Translations under genes and position numbers: made by a program
Shown here: positions 48,516 through 61,059 of the stretch, piece by piece
Numbering within the stretch: position 1 is the first letter of the stretch
Layout of the letters: every line of letters starts with the position of its first letter
Source of the DNA: Macrotrachela quadricornifera
Lineage: Eukaryota; Rotifera; Eurotatoria; Philodinida; Philodinidae
Reading direction: 5' to 3'
DNA length: 64,000 nucleotides
Assembly: GCA_022393335.1 (NCBI GenBank)
Contig: JAJEKB010020944.1
Coordinates: forward strand, 173,583-237,582
The notes under the pieces: generated by a model
The model's input: only the letters and a program-made list of their open reading frames with translations
The model's database searches: none
Told to the model about the DNA's origin: nothing

Positions 48516-49039
48516 TTTAATATTAATATTGGATTGTTTAGTTCATATTCTATCGATTTATTTAATTATGATTTCAATCATAAATAATAAATGTATAGTA
48601 GTTTTTTAATTTTCTGAGCAAATTGAAATAAAGAAAAAAACAATAATAAGGATTTTTAAAGCTATTGATTGCATGTAATGCAATTGTCGTCTTATTACGT
48701 TTGAGTCATTTTCTTGCCATATTTTATTTATCTTCGCATAAGAATTCTAAAAATCTTGATTTTTTAAAAACGTAGTAAGTATTCTTTTGAATTACCTTAA
48801 TCAATTTCGAGAGAGTTAAAAACAAAGATATATTTCTTATTTTTCTCAACTGAATTTGTTTTCCTATTTGAAATAATTAATTGTTTTGTTGTTTAATTAT
48901 ACATGTTTAAGATGATTTTCAAATATGAGACGGATGACATTGATAATGTCATCGTATTGAGTAACGAAGTTTTGCACATTAAACTTGATTTTGATAATCA
49001 TTATGCCATTTCTGATCCATTCAGTTTATTACAAGGGAG
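48516..49039. other. Intergenic, no gene seen
   Basis: 3' flank of the receptor; AT-rich. Confidence 0.4.
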
Positions 49040-49665
49040 AATTAATTGATTTCCATGATTTTCGATGATTCTAGTTGAAACTCTATACTCATAGAAACAA
49101 CATTCGTTACTCACTATTGCAAGCACAAAACACAAGATTGTTCAGATCATATTAAAGCGAATCTTCGTTATCCCTTATATTAATCAGAACAACGTTGTGT
49201 TTCACCAGGATAATAGTAGAGAAAAATTCTGCTAAAATCTAATTGGCTAGAAAACCAACCAATCAGGTTGCAGTATTTTAAATCTTCACTATTATAAGGA
49301 TACTGCATGAGATTATTCGGACTATATGAAAGAGAGTCTCTACTAACCTCTATATCAGGTTGGACAACACTATGTTTTTCTCAATTATTATTCTGGTGAA
49401 ACACGACATTGTTCTGATCAATATAGGGATTAGTGAAAATCTACATGCTTTGTCGTTACAATAGCTAGGAACCAATATTGTTCGTATGAATATAGGTTTT
49501 CTACTAGAAACTAGAGTGTGTTCTGTTCGCTTAATTATTGATAGTTTTCTTTAATATAAAATGATTTTTAATGATTTTGTCAATTTCCAGATATCCATCA
49601 CACACCGAACATGTCATATTGATTTCTAGCGATTTTTAGCATAGAAATCAGTTTGTTTTCCCTTG
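49040..49665. repeat. Dispersed repeat, copy 1
   Basis: Aligns colinearly with 55245-55745. Shared blocks include GAATATAGG..TTCTACTAGAAA and CATCACACAC(C/A)GAACA followed by CATATTGATTTCTA and TAGAAATCA. It contains internal inverted copies of TAATCAGAACAACGTTGTGTTTCACC. Confidence 0.65.
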
Positions 49666-51120
49666 ATCTATAATCATGGTGAAAATTTTCAGTTTCTCGT
49701 ACATTTTTACCTTTTTTACTCTCTAATAGATTTACAATAAGCCATGTTACTTCCAGCATTATCTGAAGTCGAAATCTTTTATATATTTTTATTTCAGTTT
49801 TCTAATATTCATCAAAATAAGGCAGTAGAATTTCTTTATAGTTACTTTAGAAATTATTGGCGTCACATATTTTTTAGAAAAAATTCAAGATTTTAGCACT
49901 TGTGTATGAAAATATATGGACAAAAAAATATTGATAACATTTTCGAGCATTTGATGTAAAGTCAGAATGAAATTCGAAAAATTTTGTGAGAATATATCAA
50001 GTTTCAACTAGTCTTCCGCTTCATTTCTTTAAAAAGACTTGAGTTTCCTCAGGTCTGATGATTCTACTCCTTATGACGCTACCAAACATCTGACTGAACA
50101 CACTCTTATTCCAACAGTTTTCACTTCCTACATACAAGTTTTGAATGAGATCTGTAAAATTTTTTTCAAATATTCAAGCCTAACGACTCTGTCGTCTCTA
50201 ACTATGGGATTTTATTTATAAGATGTTTCACTCTAGTTCTCATTATAATAACGATCTGTTTATTTAGACAAAGAACAACATTAGTGTGCGTTTAGTCGTG
50301 TCTTATTGGCGTCGTTTTCTTTTTGAACGTGAATCTGTGAATTGAATAAGGTGGAGATTTGAGCTTTTAGTGTTCTTCTGTTCTAGATGATATTTTTTTC
50401 CATAGCTATTGTATTGCTGATTTGGTTTATACATATGTGAAGTTGACCTTTACTTCGCTTATAAACTCACTCCAAAGCTTCTACTCGTGTTCCAAGTGCA
50501 GTTCTATGAGCTCAAACTATAATTTTTCGAATTCTCACAGGTGCCAACTATCACCAGAGCAAATCATACATTGATTCAGGAAGAATCTGAGTGCACCATT
50601 GGATAGAGCTCATCCGGTTGTACTTGGATCAAGAATTGAGTTGTGGAACAACTTCCTAGACGAATCAAGGAAGGATTAATTCAAATCGGGGATTAATTGC
50701 ATCTATATCTGAGCTTTTCCATATTTCTCGCTTATTTTCACTCAAATTAATGATGATAATTATTTTACTTTAAATCAATATTCAAGCAGTTCGTTTTATT
50801 TAATATGCATGCTTAACTTTTTTTAATTAAATTTCAATTAATCTACAAAAGATTATTTACTAATAGTCAAAATAAAATAAAATCAATTTAATGCAATTAT
50901 ACTTATTTTAAAATAAAGTAGGTTTACTTTTATAAGATTATTTATTGAAAAGGGTAGAAGAATAAAATTAATTCAAAGTGGAAAGATTTATCTTATTTAA
51001 AATAAAGTTGAACTAATAGAATTGTTTTAACATAATTTAAAGTTATCTTTTTATTTGTTTGCAATTCAAATAAAATTAACCTATTAGATTTTGTGAAACA
51101 CAATCTTAAAAGATATATAT
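49666..51120. other. Intergenic, no gene seen
   Basis: AT-rich; 50780-51080 is low-complexity with many AAATAAA/ATTTAA runs. No coding frame supported. Confidence 0.4.
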
Positions 51121-52455
51121 GTAATACTTAATACTTGAATTTAAGTATTTAAAGGGAGAAGGAGCATAGCAGACATACATCTTTTTTGTTAAAAACCGAT
51201 TTTTACTTGTCAGAGCGAGCCATATACCACTTAGAAAGTCAACTGTCACAGAATAAACCATTTTTTGAAAAGAAAGATTTTTCTGCGAAGATCATCTAGG
51301 GGACCCGTTGCATTAAGTTTTTTTTTCTCAGAAAACATCTCGTGTTATACCTCGTTCGATGTAGTTTCATGCGCTGCTTCCGAATATTAAGTTCTTTTTA
51401 CATTACGAAGCTATTCTAATTGAAAAAAACAGCAATTCCAAACTCGAGAGTCTAGTTTTAGGGTCTTTTTAGCTCGTTCGAAAGTCGCTCAAACAATACG
51501 ACGTAGATACACAACGATAAATTAACATAAAGGTATACAGCTGGTTGCATAAAGGTCAAAAAAAGAATTTTCCAAATCATCCTTTTTACTATATATGGTT
51601 CGATGAACTAATTCCGAATATCATCTTAGTTTAACACAAAAATGATTCCTTCTTTATAAAAATGGGGTTTCCGGGGTAAAATTCGCGATTTTTTTTTCGA
51701 AAATCACTTACTGTTTTATATGGTTCGATGTAACTTGATGAATTGATTCTGAATATCACCTTGGGTTTTTGCTAAAATGTTTCTGTATTCGCAAAACTGA
51801 TGATTCCTGGGGCAGAAACCTGATTCTCTACGAACCCATAGTTCTGTTTTTGTTCGTTAGTGCTACACGGCACTATGTTCAACGAAAAATCACATATAGA
51901 AGAATAATTCGTGAAAGTTTTACGACAATCAGATAAGAACTGTTTGGAGAATAGACAAAATACAATATGACTGATTTTTGGACTTACTTTCAATCGAGTA
52001 ATTCATTTTTTTTATTCTATTTCTGGTTGAATCGAAATAATTTTTTCACTTAATGAAGCTTATGGTCTAGTCATTCGTTCGAGACAGTTTTTCATTTTAA
52101 AATAATTTGATAAATTGATAATAGTAATGATATCCGCGTAATTAGCGATTCATGAGGAAATTTTTTGGCGATGACCTTTCTCAAGGTTCAACTTGACTTC
52201 TAAAAATCTAGGTTTAGGATAAGACAGACTAACCATAGGCGTATTCATTCTAATAGTTAAACTTTGGATAGTAGAACTTGAGATCATGCCTTCCTGTTTG
52301 CTCAATGTGAGGGGAGGTGCAAAACATCATAGAGCCAGTTAAGAGTGAGAGTGGAACCTTAGGGGAAGGGAGAGCCAAAACCCCATAGGATCCGCTGAGG
52401 ACGAGGGCGAAACAGTTGAATACTTGAATTCAACTGTCAAGTTTGACACTACTAA
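51121..52455. mobile_element. GC-rich dispersed repeat element, copy 2 (larger)
   Basis: The left border ATACTTGAATTTAAGTATTT and right border GTTGAATACTTGAATTCAAC plus TTGACACTACTAAG match the borders of the element at 3691-4080. The interior holds units around TGGTTCGATG...TTCCGAATATCA (about 51600, 51725, and a weaker one near 51355). Near the right end is a GC-rich purine block (52305-52412) with GAGCCAGTTAAGAGTGAGAG-type repeats. Non-coding; mechanism of mobility unknown. Confidence 0.6.
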
Positions 52456-53350
52456 GTCTAATCAAAACATCTCTAATAAAATATAGTTGATTTATAGTGT
52501 ATTGATGTGACATCTATAAAGAAATTCTAGATTAGGAAAGAAATCTAACATCCAATTATAACTGGTCGATCTTTGATAAGTAACTGTAAATAATCAGACT
52601 ATGTGATGAGTTTTTCTTGATTTCTAACACAATGAAATTTCTTTTAAACATTAATACTACTAAACAATATAAGAAAATATAATATAGAAAGTAAGATTGT
52701 ATATATTTCTTTTGCCATAAGATATATCTATATGCACTTAATACTTCGGAAAAAAATGATATCAGTAGGATATAATTCACATTTTTAGTCAAAGAAAAAA
52801 ATAACAATAAAAAGAAAGATTTTATGGAAATAAAAGATAGTGTTGAATAATGATGATTTTTAAGTATCATAAATTTACAATAGATATCGAACGAGGAATT
52901 TGTGTATAATCTCATGTTCAAGAATTCATTCATAATAGTTTTTAAAGTAATTGATAAATATATATTTAAGTTTGATCAACGGTTCTGTCATCATCAAATA
53001 ACAATATATAAATTTAAAACGTTTCATAGAATTAGTTAATCTAAAATGACATAGTATTAAATCTGGTAAATACGATGAATATAACGTTATATTGATACTT
53101 TCTTCTCTAATATAATCAATAAGATTGGGTAAATATGAAATTAACGATGATGATCAATAAATTTTTTACATTTTGAATCTTATGTCTCTGTTTATTTCCA
53201 TATTTCATTAAGAAGAGACATCGGAGAATTTTCAATATAATATTAAAATGACTTAGATTATTGCTTTTATCCGTACTGAAGAATATTTGATTTAAAAAAA
53301 ATATTTGAATCAAAATCTATTTTGATGAACAATAATGATTGATAATTATT
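52456..53350. other. Intergenic, no gene seen
   Basis: AT-rich; a 125-codon minus-strand frame at 52556-52933 is low-complexity hydrophobic/Lys-rich and has no domain. Confidence 0.45.
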
Positions 53351-53373
53351 TCTAGATAAGATTAAAGTAATAA

Positions 53374-54357
53374 ATGGTCGATTCATTCAGATCTTTATCA
53401 ACTAGTTTAATTCAACATGATACAAATATATGGACTTATGAAGGTTCACTTACTATGTTATATGGAATATTTCGATTACCAAGTCGTATGACAATAGTTC
53501 GTCTATCAGAATCAAATCGATTAGTTGTTATATCACCATTTCCACCAACAAATATAATAAAAAATTTATTATCAGAAATTGGTAAGTTAAAATTTGTCAT
53601 ATGAAATGATGTTTTATTCATTTAATAAAACAATTGATTATGAAGATAAATTTCTATTTCAGGTAATGTCGAATTTATTGTTATTCCAAATGAACATCAT
53701 ACTTTTTGGTCATTACAATTTTTAAATGAATATCCAAATGCATATTTAATTGGAACATGGAGTGTTATGTCTAATGAAAAATTAAATAAACATATTCATG
53801 CTTATTTTACAAATGATGGTTTAATATATAATGAAAATTGTCCAACTAATGTTGCATTTGAATGGCCATTTAATGAAATTGATTTTTATTGTTTTTATAA
53901 TACTGATTTTATTCATGAAGTTGTATTTTATCATCGATTAACATCAACATTAATTATGACAGATTTAGCATTTAATTATTTTGAATCAGATCAATCATTA
54001 ATTCGTGCTGAAGGTTATTTATTTAGATTTTATTTATGGCTTGCTGATGGTTATCGTCAAGCTTGTATTACAAAACCATTTAAATATTTTTTTCGAAAAA
54101 AAATTCATTTAATGAAAAATGATTTTGATCAGATGATGTTACGTTATAAAAATTTTAATCGTTTACTTATGGCTCATGGAACAATTATTCATAAACAAGG
54201 TTATCAAGCACTTGAACAAGGAACATATAAATTTGTTCTTGATCTTTATGAAAAAGAAAAACATAGAAAAAATCAATGGTCTAATAAAACAAAAATTGGA
54301 TTTATTATTATTCTTGGAACAGCATTTATATTCGCTTATCGAACTTTTGCTAATTAA
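53374..54357 (+). CDS. DUF4336 (metallo-beta-lactamase-like) protein with C-terminal membrane anchor, 2 exons
   Basis: Exons 53374-53581 and 53663-54357 join at phase 1 to 300 residues. Residues 15-100 carry the DUF4336 pattern: YEGSLTMLYGIFRLPSRMTIVRL, VVISPFPPT, IGNVEFIVIPNEHHTFW (split here over the exon junction) and FLNEYPNAYLIGT. DUF4336 is a family related to the metallo-beta-lactamase fold, found mainly in bacteria, fungi and plants; its enzyme activity is not established. The PNEHHTFW segment retains two adjacent His where the family has its His cluster. Residues about 279-297 (KIGFIIILGTAFIFAYRTF) form one hydrophobic helix at the very end, so a tail anchor with the domain in the cytosol is inferred. 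The start is the first ATG after a TTTCTAG acceptor-like tract ending at 53355. No lesion seen. Confidence 0.85.
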
Positions 54358-55244
54358 ACAAAGAAAAAAAACTATCATCGATTTGCTTCCGTATAATTTT
54401 TTAGTATTAGAAAAATATTTAAAAGAAAAATGAATTTTTATTTATTAACTATTAACTTCCTGAATAAGATTTAATATATTGAATTAAATCTAGTCTCAAT
54501 TTCTAGATTTAGATAAGAGGTTCTGTATTAATAGAAAGTTTTTCAGATTGATGATAGATCTTAATAGAAAAAATAATTAACAATTTTTATTGCAAATTGA
54601 TTGCAATTTCAATTTCTACAGACATGATGATAATGGATACAAAATCATTATTTATTTTCCATCTATTTTTATAAATTATTAAATGATTGAAGATATAAAG
54701 GATTTTTAAAACACTTTGCTTTTTTTATTGTGCATCAATTAATTGTGAATCTTTATTTGTAATCGCAGAATAATCTCATTTATTTTTCTCTAATTTTATT
54801 ACTGTCATTTAATCAGTTTACTGTGTTTTTACTATATAAAATAAAGGCCAAGAAATTTTCATCGTACGTTAATAGAAGAAAGTTAAATATTTCTTTATAT
54901 CTTGTATTTGTGTTAAAAACTAATGAAGATAAAGTAATAATTGTAACTCTCATATTTTCAATATGTAGAATTCTATTTTGTGTTAGGAGTTTATATAAAA
55001 AATAAAATGGACGTAATGCAACAGTAATGAATAGAATATAAGCCTATGAGTATATTACATAAACAGACAGAGTATTCATGATGTTCATAGATTCATGAAC
55101 AAACATTTTCCTACAAAATCTCAGTGTAATATTCACATATGATATTAATAAAGATTTAATTAGACAAAAAAATTACATTGACTCTCATAAAAAAAGATAA
55201 TTGTCATATTAATTTCTTATTCTTATATAAAAACCAAAGGGGAA
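54358..55244. other. Intergenic, no gene seen
   Basis: AT-rich; short frame at 54823-55005 has no domain. Confidence 0.45.
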
Positions 55245-55745
55245 CAAGCTGATTTCTAGTAGGAATTCTATATCCACTAACTTCTCTATTAACTCGAAAA
55301 ACGCTGCGTTTTGTTCTTGATATGATGGAGAAAAACTGTACTAAAATGTGATTGTTTGATTTTATCACCAATTAGATTTTAGAAGAATTTTTCTACACTA
55401 CTGTCCTGATGAAACATAGCGTTGTTCGAGCCAATATAAGGCTTAATGAAGACTCTCTTTCATAAAGCCAGAACAATGTCATGTTTTGTTCTGACAATAG
55501 TGAGAAACCAGTAGTGTTTGCATGAATATAGGGCTTCTACTAGAAATTACTGAAAATCAGAGTAGTTCTGCTCATTAATTATTGATGGTTCTCTTTGATA
55601 TACAATGACTTCCATCAATGTCTTGTGTTTTCTAATGATTGTCGATGATTTTCAATAATTTTATCACATTTTTTAGACGTTCATCACACACAGAACACAT
55701 CATATTGATTTCTACTTATTTTTAGCCTAGAAATCAATTTGTTTT
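55245..55745. repeat. Dispersed repeat, copy 2
   Basis: Same family and orientation as 49040-49665. Ends with CATCACACACAGAACACATC, CATATTGATTTCTA and CTAGAAATCAATTTGTTTTC. Confidence 0.65.
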
Positions 55746-57219
55746 CTTTATATAAAGCAGATCTCAAACTAATGAAATAATCGAAATTTAACAGATAAAA
55801 ATAACTTGTTTAGGTTTCGACAGCGTTTAGAAGATTTTATCTCATTTTTGCATTGAGAAAAATGTCATACCAATATCAGAGAAGAAAAAATTTCCTAGAA
55901 ATAGGATAAGACTGGACAAATACACGCAAGGACATATCTTTTGATGAGGATGAAGGCAAAAACACGAACGCACATTAAAATAGATACATAGGGGAATCAT
56001 TCTCGGTGAAAGTGAGAAGGGGTGTTTTCTGGAAAAGTGTAAGTTACAATTTGTATAAGTTTAGAGAAGGGAGAAGGAATAAATGACGAGACAACTAGAA
56101 AACTTTAAAAAAAAAGAGAAACTTGAATTTGGTATGATGTCCGCTGATACAACTCGTCCTAGTCTATTGAAAGTAAATTTAGTTTCTTAGAAACTATAAC
56201 GTTGTGTCGGACATGATCTATGATGCTCTACAACAGCTTGCATCCCGTGACCTTTGACCTGTATCGGTCACATCACACTTCAATACGCTCTTTTAGATTG
56301 TGTTTCACGAAAATCACGTTGCTTCAAAGTATTTTAATCTTTTTAAATCACTCCCAAGATTCCTAATACAACGAAATTTAATTACATACTAAATAAAATG
56401 CTTATTTTTCGTGAACTTAATCAGATCAATTCAATTATCTTTCTACTCACCTTATTTGACCTATTTGATTATAAAGGATGTCACAGAAATACTGAAGTGA
56501 TTTTTTAAGATTTATCATTTTCATTTTTAACTAAATCAAAGCCTTTGAAACTTTTTACATATTATTGGACATGTTTAATGCTACATAACCACAAAGTTTC
56601 ACGATTATAACATGCTCTATAGATGAGAATCTATAGCAACACTGAGATGTACTATTTTTTCAATTTTCCAAGTCATCTTCGAGGTGTACAACATTTTGTT
56701 TTTTATTTCGACTTCGATATGTGATAAAATCTTGAAATTTTTTAAAAGATCCGTCATGAAAATCTTTACAAAAATTCTAAGCTTAGTGTCGCTTATCTAT
56801 ATATTAACCTTTAATAAACTATCTTTCTATTATATAGCTTTCAAAAAAAAAGAATGCGAAATTTTTTCTATACTATTTGATGATATTTCGACTAGTATCA
56901 TGATAAAAAATTTTCAATAAAACCTTTTCTCATTATCATTTGTGCTTGTAATACTAAATCACTTGTTTTATAGGTTGCATTCTTGTGGGAAATTTTTAAA
57001 AAAAAAGGTTTGGTAATGGTTTTCTTTTGCATAATATGATATCAAAACATTTTCTATCTTAACCTCTTCCAATTGGTGAAAACCGAAAGTTTTTATCTAT
57101 TGTCATTCTCGATATATTCATTTTACACCAATCTGAATATAATTCTAATATCGATAATATTCAATAAATGAATAATTATCCTAAAAATAATTTTTGTGAA
57201 TTTCATATAAAAAAAAGAA
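55746..57219. other. Intergenic, no gene seen
   Basis: AT-rich. 55930-56090 is moderately purine-rich (GGTGAAAGTGAGAAGGGG), reminiscent of the GC-rich repeat family. No coding frame supported. Confidence 0.4.
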
Positions 57220-57515
57220 ATTATCTATATTTTTCAGTGTAACTACAGAAAAAAACAGAGAAAGAATAAAATTTAGAGAAATTGAAAAAAAAAAAGAATT
57301 TCTTTTCTATTTTTATTAAGCCCCCCTCCCCCCTCAAAATCGATTTCAGCCCAGGTACACGCAAATGGGCTGAAATTTGGAGCATATGTTGGGGCTGTAG
57401 TGAGGAGGCTGTGGTAAAATTTTCAGCTCGATAGCATGATGTTTGACAGAGATATGAACCAAGCAATGGTCAAAAAAAAGGTCATCTTATCTCCATAGCC
57501 CTTCATTATATATAC

Positions 57516-57752
57516 AATTTTTTTTTTGTTTGAAAGCTCGTCTCAAAAGCTAGCCGACCTCGTGCCCTTTTTTTTTTAAGTCTCACTTTTTAGGCGAAAA
57601 AAAAGGGTGACAAGTTCAATGGCTCAAAAAACTACTAAAACCTAGCACTTTTTCTTTAGAAGTGTTTTCTTATATGATCATATAAAGCTTTTTAAAAAAA
57701 AATGGCCACGAGATCAGCTAGCTTTTGAGACGAGCTTTCAAACAAAAAAAAA
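57516..57752. repeat. Inverted repeat with ~60-bp arms
   Basis: The left arm TTTGTTTGAAAGCTCGTCTC continuing AAAAGCTAGC at 57526-57555 is matched almost perfectly by the reverse complement of 57715-57745. The arms extend over GACCTCGTGCCC/GATCTCGTGGCC and poly-T, with a loop of about 110 bases. Just to the left is a C-rich tract (57320-57337). Confidence 0.9.
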
Positions 57753-58239
57753 TAATTGGCTTTATATTGTACTGGGAGAGAATGGCGTTGGAGATACTCC
57801 GTCGAAACCACATTTTGAGAAAAACGTGTGACAAGTTTTTGTAGTAGTAATTTTTCGAAAAAACTTTGTTTAGTTTTGCAAATATCTCTGCACAGGCAAA
57901 TGGTAGAATTTTGATTTTTTTTTGTAATCATATGATTGGAATAGCATAAACTGTATACTATCCGCTCGTCTCTTGCAATAACGAAAGGATTTTTAGATAG
58001 AAAAAAGAATTTTTTCAACTAAACCTATTTTTTGACGAATTTTTTTCTTTCGATAAACATAGGGATTTTATTGCACAAGTCGAGTTTTTTGTCGAAAATC
58101 CACTTTTTTCAAAGGAATGAACCTCAAAATCATGTTGATTCTTAATGTCCAGGCTTCATAGTGTTCTTCTATACAATTATCTAAAACTTCGTTTTTTTGA
58201 TAAAATTCAACTTTTTTGAGGGGAGCCTTAATACATTCA
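57753..58239. other. No gene seen
   Basis: AT-rich repeat-like sequence without coding frames. Confidence 0.35.
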
Positions 58240-59240
58240 CTAAGAAGCTAAAAAAGGAGAACTATTCGAAAACTGCTACCAATAGAGTACATTATATTGT
58301 GATCTAGAAACAATCTTTATCCATTTTGAATGTTATTTTAAGGTTCATGTCTATGAAGACTCAACAATACGACATCAAGCATCCACTTCGTTTTTTTACA
58401 TACTTCTATATAAATCTTAGTCAAAACTCTGACGTATAGTAATGTACAAAGAAAAGTGTTTTTATTAGGGTCAATGTCGAACATGGATTCACGACCCTCG
58501 ATTGTTCTAATTCAGACTTAAAATACCAAGGAGTTCATTAAAAAAGGATAAAAAATAGATCAAAAAGATTTTTATTGGCTGCGAATTCATATTTTCCCTG
58601 CTCGATAACGATCAGTCAAGTTTTATCAAAAACTATGATTTATTCATTTACCATTAATTAATAACTAAAAATGTTGAAAAACTAACATCAGACTTGAGTT
58701 TTTCATAGCAAATTATGTTTGGTGACTTTTTACTAGAGACAGTTCATGTTATTGATTATTAATTATTTGGTAAAACCTATTCAGTCTTGATTTATCGATC
58801 TTTCGTTACGTTGAATTAAAACTTTTAAGAAAAATAACAAAACTAACTATGAAATGCTCATTTACTTAATATTAACCTCAAATTTGACTCGAAATTCGAA
58901 TTCTATACCTTCGATAACCCTTCGTATAGTATTCTTATCAAACACCACACGTTATAAATATTAATCTAGACGACACCATTTTCTAATTGGGATAATTACA
59001 CGAACATACTGACATACTTTACAAACAAGCATATCTGTAAAACTACAAACTCATTTTATGCTATATGATCCTTGCTTCGATTCGGAAAATAAATCGTTAT
59101 TTCCTTAGAAAAAACATTCTGTAATCAACAATTCCTTTCAAATTTCTACAAAAACTAATCCTATCGATCGATTTCTTGATCTAGACAATGTTTGATCAAA
59201 CTTTAGAAAAAAATCGTTTTTTCTTAGTCTTTTTTTTTAA
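58240..59240. repeat. Decayed ~1-kb dispersed repeat, copy 1
   Basis: Colinear with 61060-62260: GGAGAACTATT..AA..TGCTA near 58256, CATGTCTATGAAGACTCAACAA near 58349, TTCATATTTTCC near 58585 and GTCAAGTTTTAT near 58616 all have counterparts in the same order. Non-coding. Confidence 0.65.
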
Positions 59241-59762
59241 AACAAGTAACGCAAGTCAAAGGTGACTCGCTTAACTCTCCACTGAATTCATTTTGTCTAT
59301 TTCGAAAATCATTGATGGATAAATGATCGACAAATGTGACGAAATAGCCAGCTCAGTTTGAACGAATCTTCCACATTTTATGATTTTTAAAACCAAAACT
59401 ATCCATCTTAAATGCGAAAAATATCAATTACCTACGATTTTCTGATCATAGATAACATTTTTTTGACTTTTCTGATGCATTGATAAGGTACTACCATGAA
59501 TTGCCTGGACTATAGTTCAACTGCAGTTTATAACGAGAAACTGAGACAAAACGTAATATTTCTATTGATTTCAGCTAAGTTACTTTATCCTGACCTAGTA
59601 TCCTGAGCAAACACACACAGAATTATGTTTTTGATATGATTTTCCCTCTCAATCAAGAAAACAGTAATACAACATCTTCACTCCAACTTTTCATTGAAAT
59701 TTCCCGTAGCATTTGTTCGTTATGATCTCCTGATATAAGAAAAAAACGCATGATGTTTGTAG
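59241..59762. other. No gene seen
   Basis: AT-rich spacer before the piggyBac relic. Confidence 0.35.
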
Positions 59763-60707
59763 TTAACACATTCACCACGATTAAGTTTTCTTGGAAAAAT
59801 CTCCGAAATATCCACATCTCTCAAGAGTTAATTTCAGATAATTGCACTCAGTGATCTTTTCATTATCTTCCACGGATTATTCATTGTTCTTTTCTTCATA
59901 TCATCATCTAATGAGTCATAACGAAATTTCCAGATTTTTCCTCCGTATTCTTATCTTTGTATATGATGTTTAAAAGCGCTCTAAATTTTGAAATATATAT
60001 AGGTCACATATCGTTGGAAGCAACTGATACAGAAGAAAGCGCCACCTCACTAAGTGCAGAAAGTTCTTTAAGTAATGATTCTGATGAAATGCATCTTGAA
60101 TCTGGAAATTTTAACGAAGAAATGGTTGATACGAAATAGAGCCATCGGATGCAGAATTCATAGAGGATCATGAACTCGTCGATGAGATAATTTCTGCTTG
60201 AGAAGATAATGCAATTAACCCTATAGATTGCTATCGATATTTCCTTACGGACGAAATTATTAGCCTTATGGTTCGTGAAACTAATCGATATGTGGAGCAA
60301 TACTTGTAAGCCCATGAGATTAGCAGACGATCCAAATATCGTTAATGGAAATCAACCACTGATGAGGAAATGCTCCAGTTCTTTAGGATCATAATGGAGC
60401 TGGGGTTCGTATAAATGCTGTAAATGAATCACTACTGGAGCAATAGTCAAAAGAAGCGAGTAATGCAACGGCAAAAAAAATAAATAATTTCTCTTGTGAT
60501 TCTGATACTTTTTTTTTGTCTTAACTGCTTTAATGAAAAACATCTTCCTTTGTAATAAATATCTCAAACAGCGGTAAGACGAACTAGATGACATACTCCT
60601 TGATGTTTTCCATTGAACACCATAGGATGAGAACTGTTTTTCTATTAAGTTTCTTGTGAATTCCGAGCGGGTCCCACCGGTGGGACCCGTCGTGGTGAAT
60701 GTGTTAA
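59763..60707 (+). mobile_element. Degenerate piggyBac element
   Basis: TTAACACATTCACCACGA at the left end and its exact inverted copy at the right end include the TTAA target expected of piggyBac. A 20-base palindrome centred on ACCGGT lies just inside the right end (60669-60688). The interior holds the transposase fragment listed separately. At 945 bases the element lacks the catalytic core and cannot transpose by itself. Confidence 0.85.
60002..60470 (+). pseudogene. piggyBac transposase fragment
   Basis: An acidic N-terminal region (SSLSNDSDEMHLESGNF) runs to a TAG at 60137. After a one-base shift it is followed by INPIDCYRYFLTDEIISLMV, RETNRYVEQYL and TTDEEMLQFFRIIMELGF, the recognisable start of the piggyBac DDE domain region. 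Stops at TGA near 60200 and TAA near 60307, 60340 and 60409 break it. The catalytic Asp motifs are deleted, and the remnant jumps to what looks like the extreme C-terminus. Confidence 0.8.
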
Positions 60708-61059
60708 GTGAGTAGAAATTTGGAATAACAACAAACAAATAACACCATATTAGGATTCAGAACTCCTTTAATGCTAGTTCTTTTTACGTCAAATATCTAA
60801 TAAAGAAATATTTTACCTAAAGAAGCGAATCATTCGCCATTTTCTCAAAATGTCTCAAATCTCACTTATTGTACTTAAGATAGAGCTTTTAAATCAACGT
60901 CTAGTCGTTCGTCCGTCTTCCTCCGATCGGCCACTTAGGACTAGCCGTTTGCATATACAATGCCACTATATTGATCGATATTAGTTCAGCTTTCAAGTTA
61001 ATGGATGCATCTCGTTTAAATTCTTTTCAATAAGCTACTTAGTATTGGTGAATACGTTC
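60708..61059. other. No gene seen
   Basis: AT-rich spacer to the right of the piggyBac relic. Confidence 0.35.

Noticed and set aside
52556..52933. 125-codon minus-strand frame
   Set aside because: Low-complexity, hydrophobic/Lys composition with no domain or upstream acceptor; probably chance.
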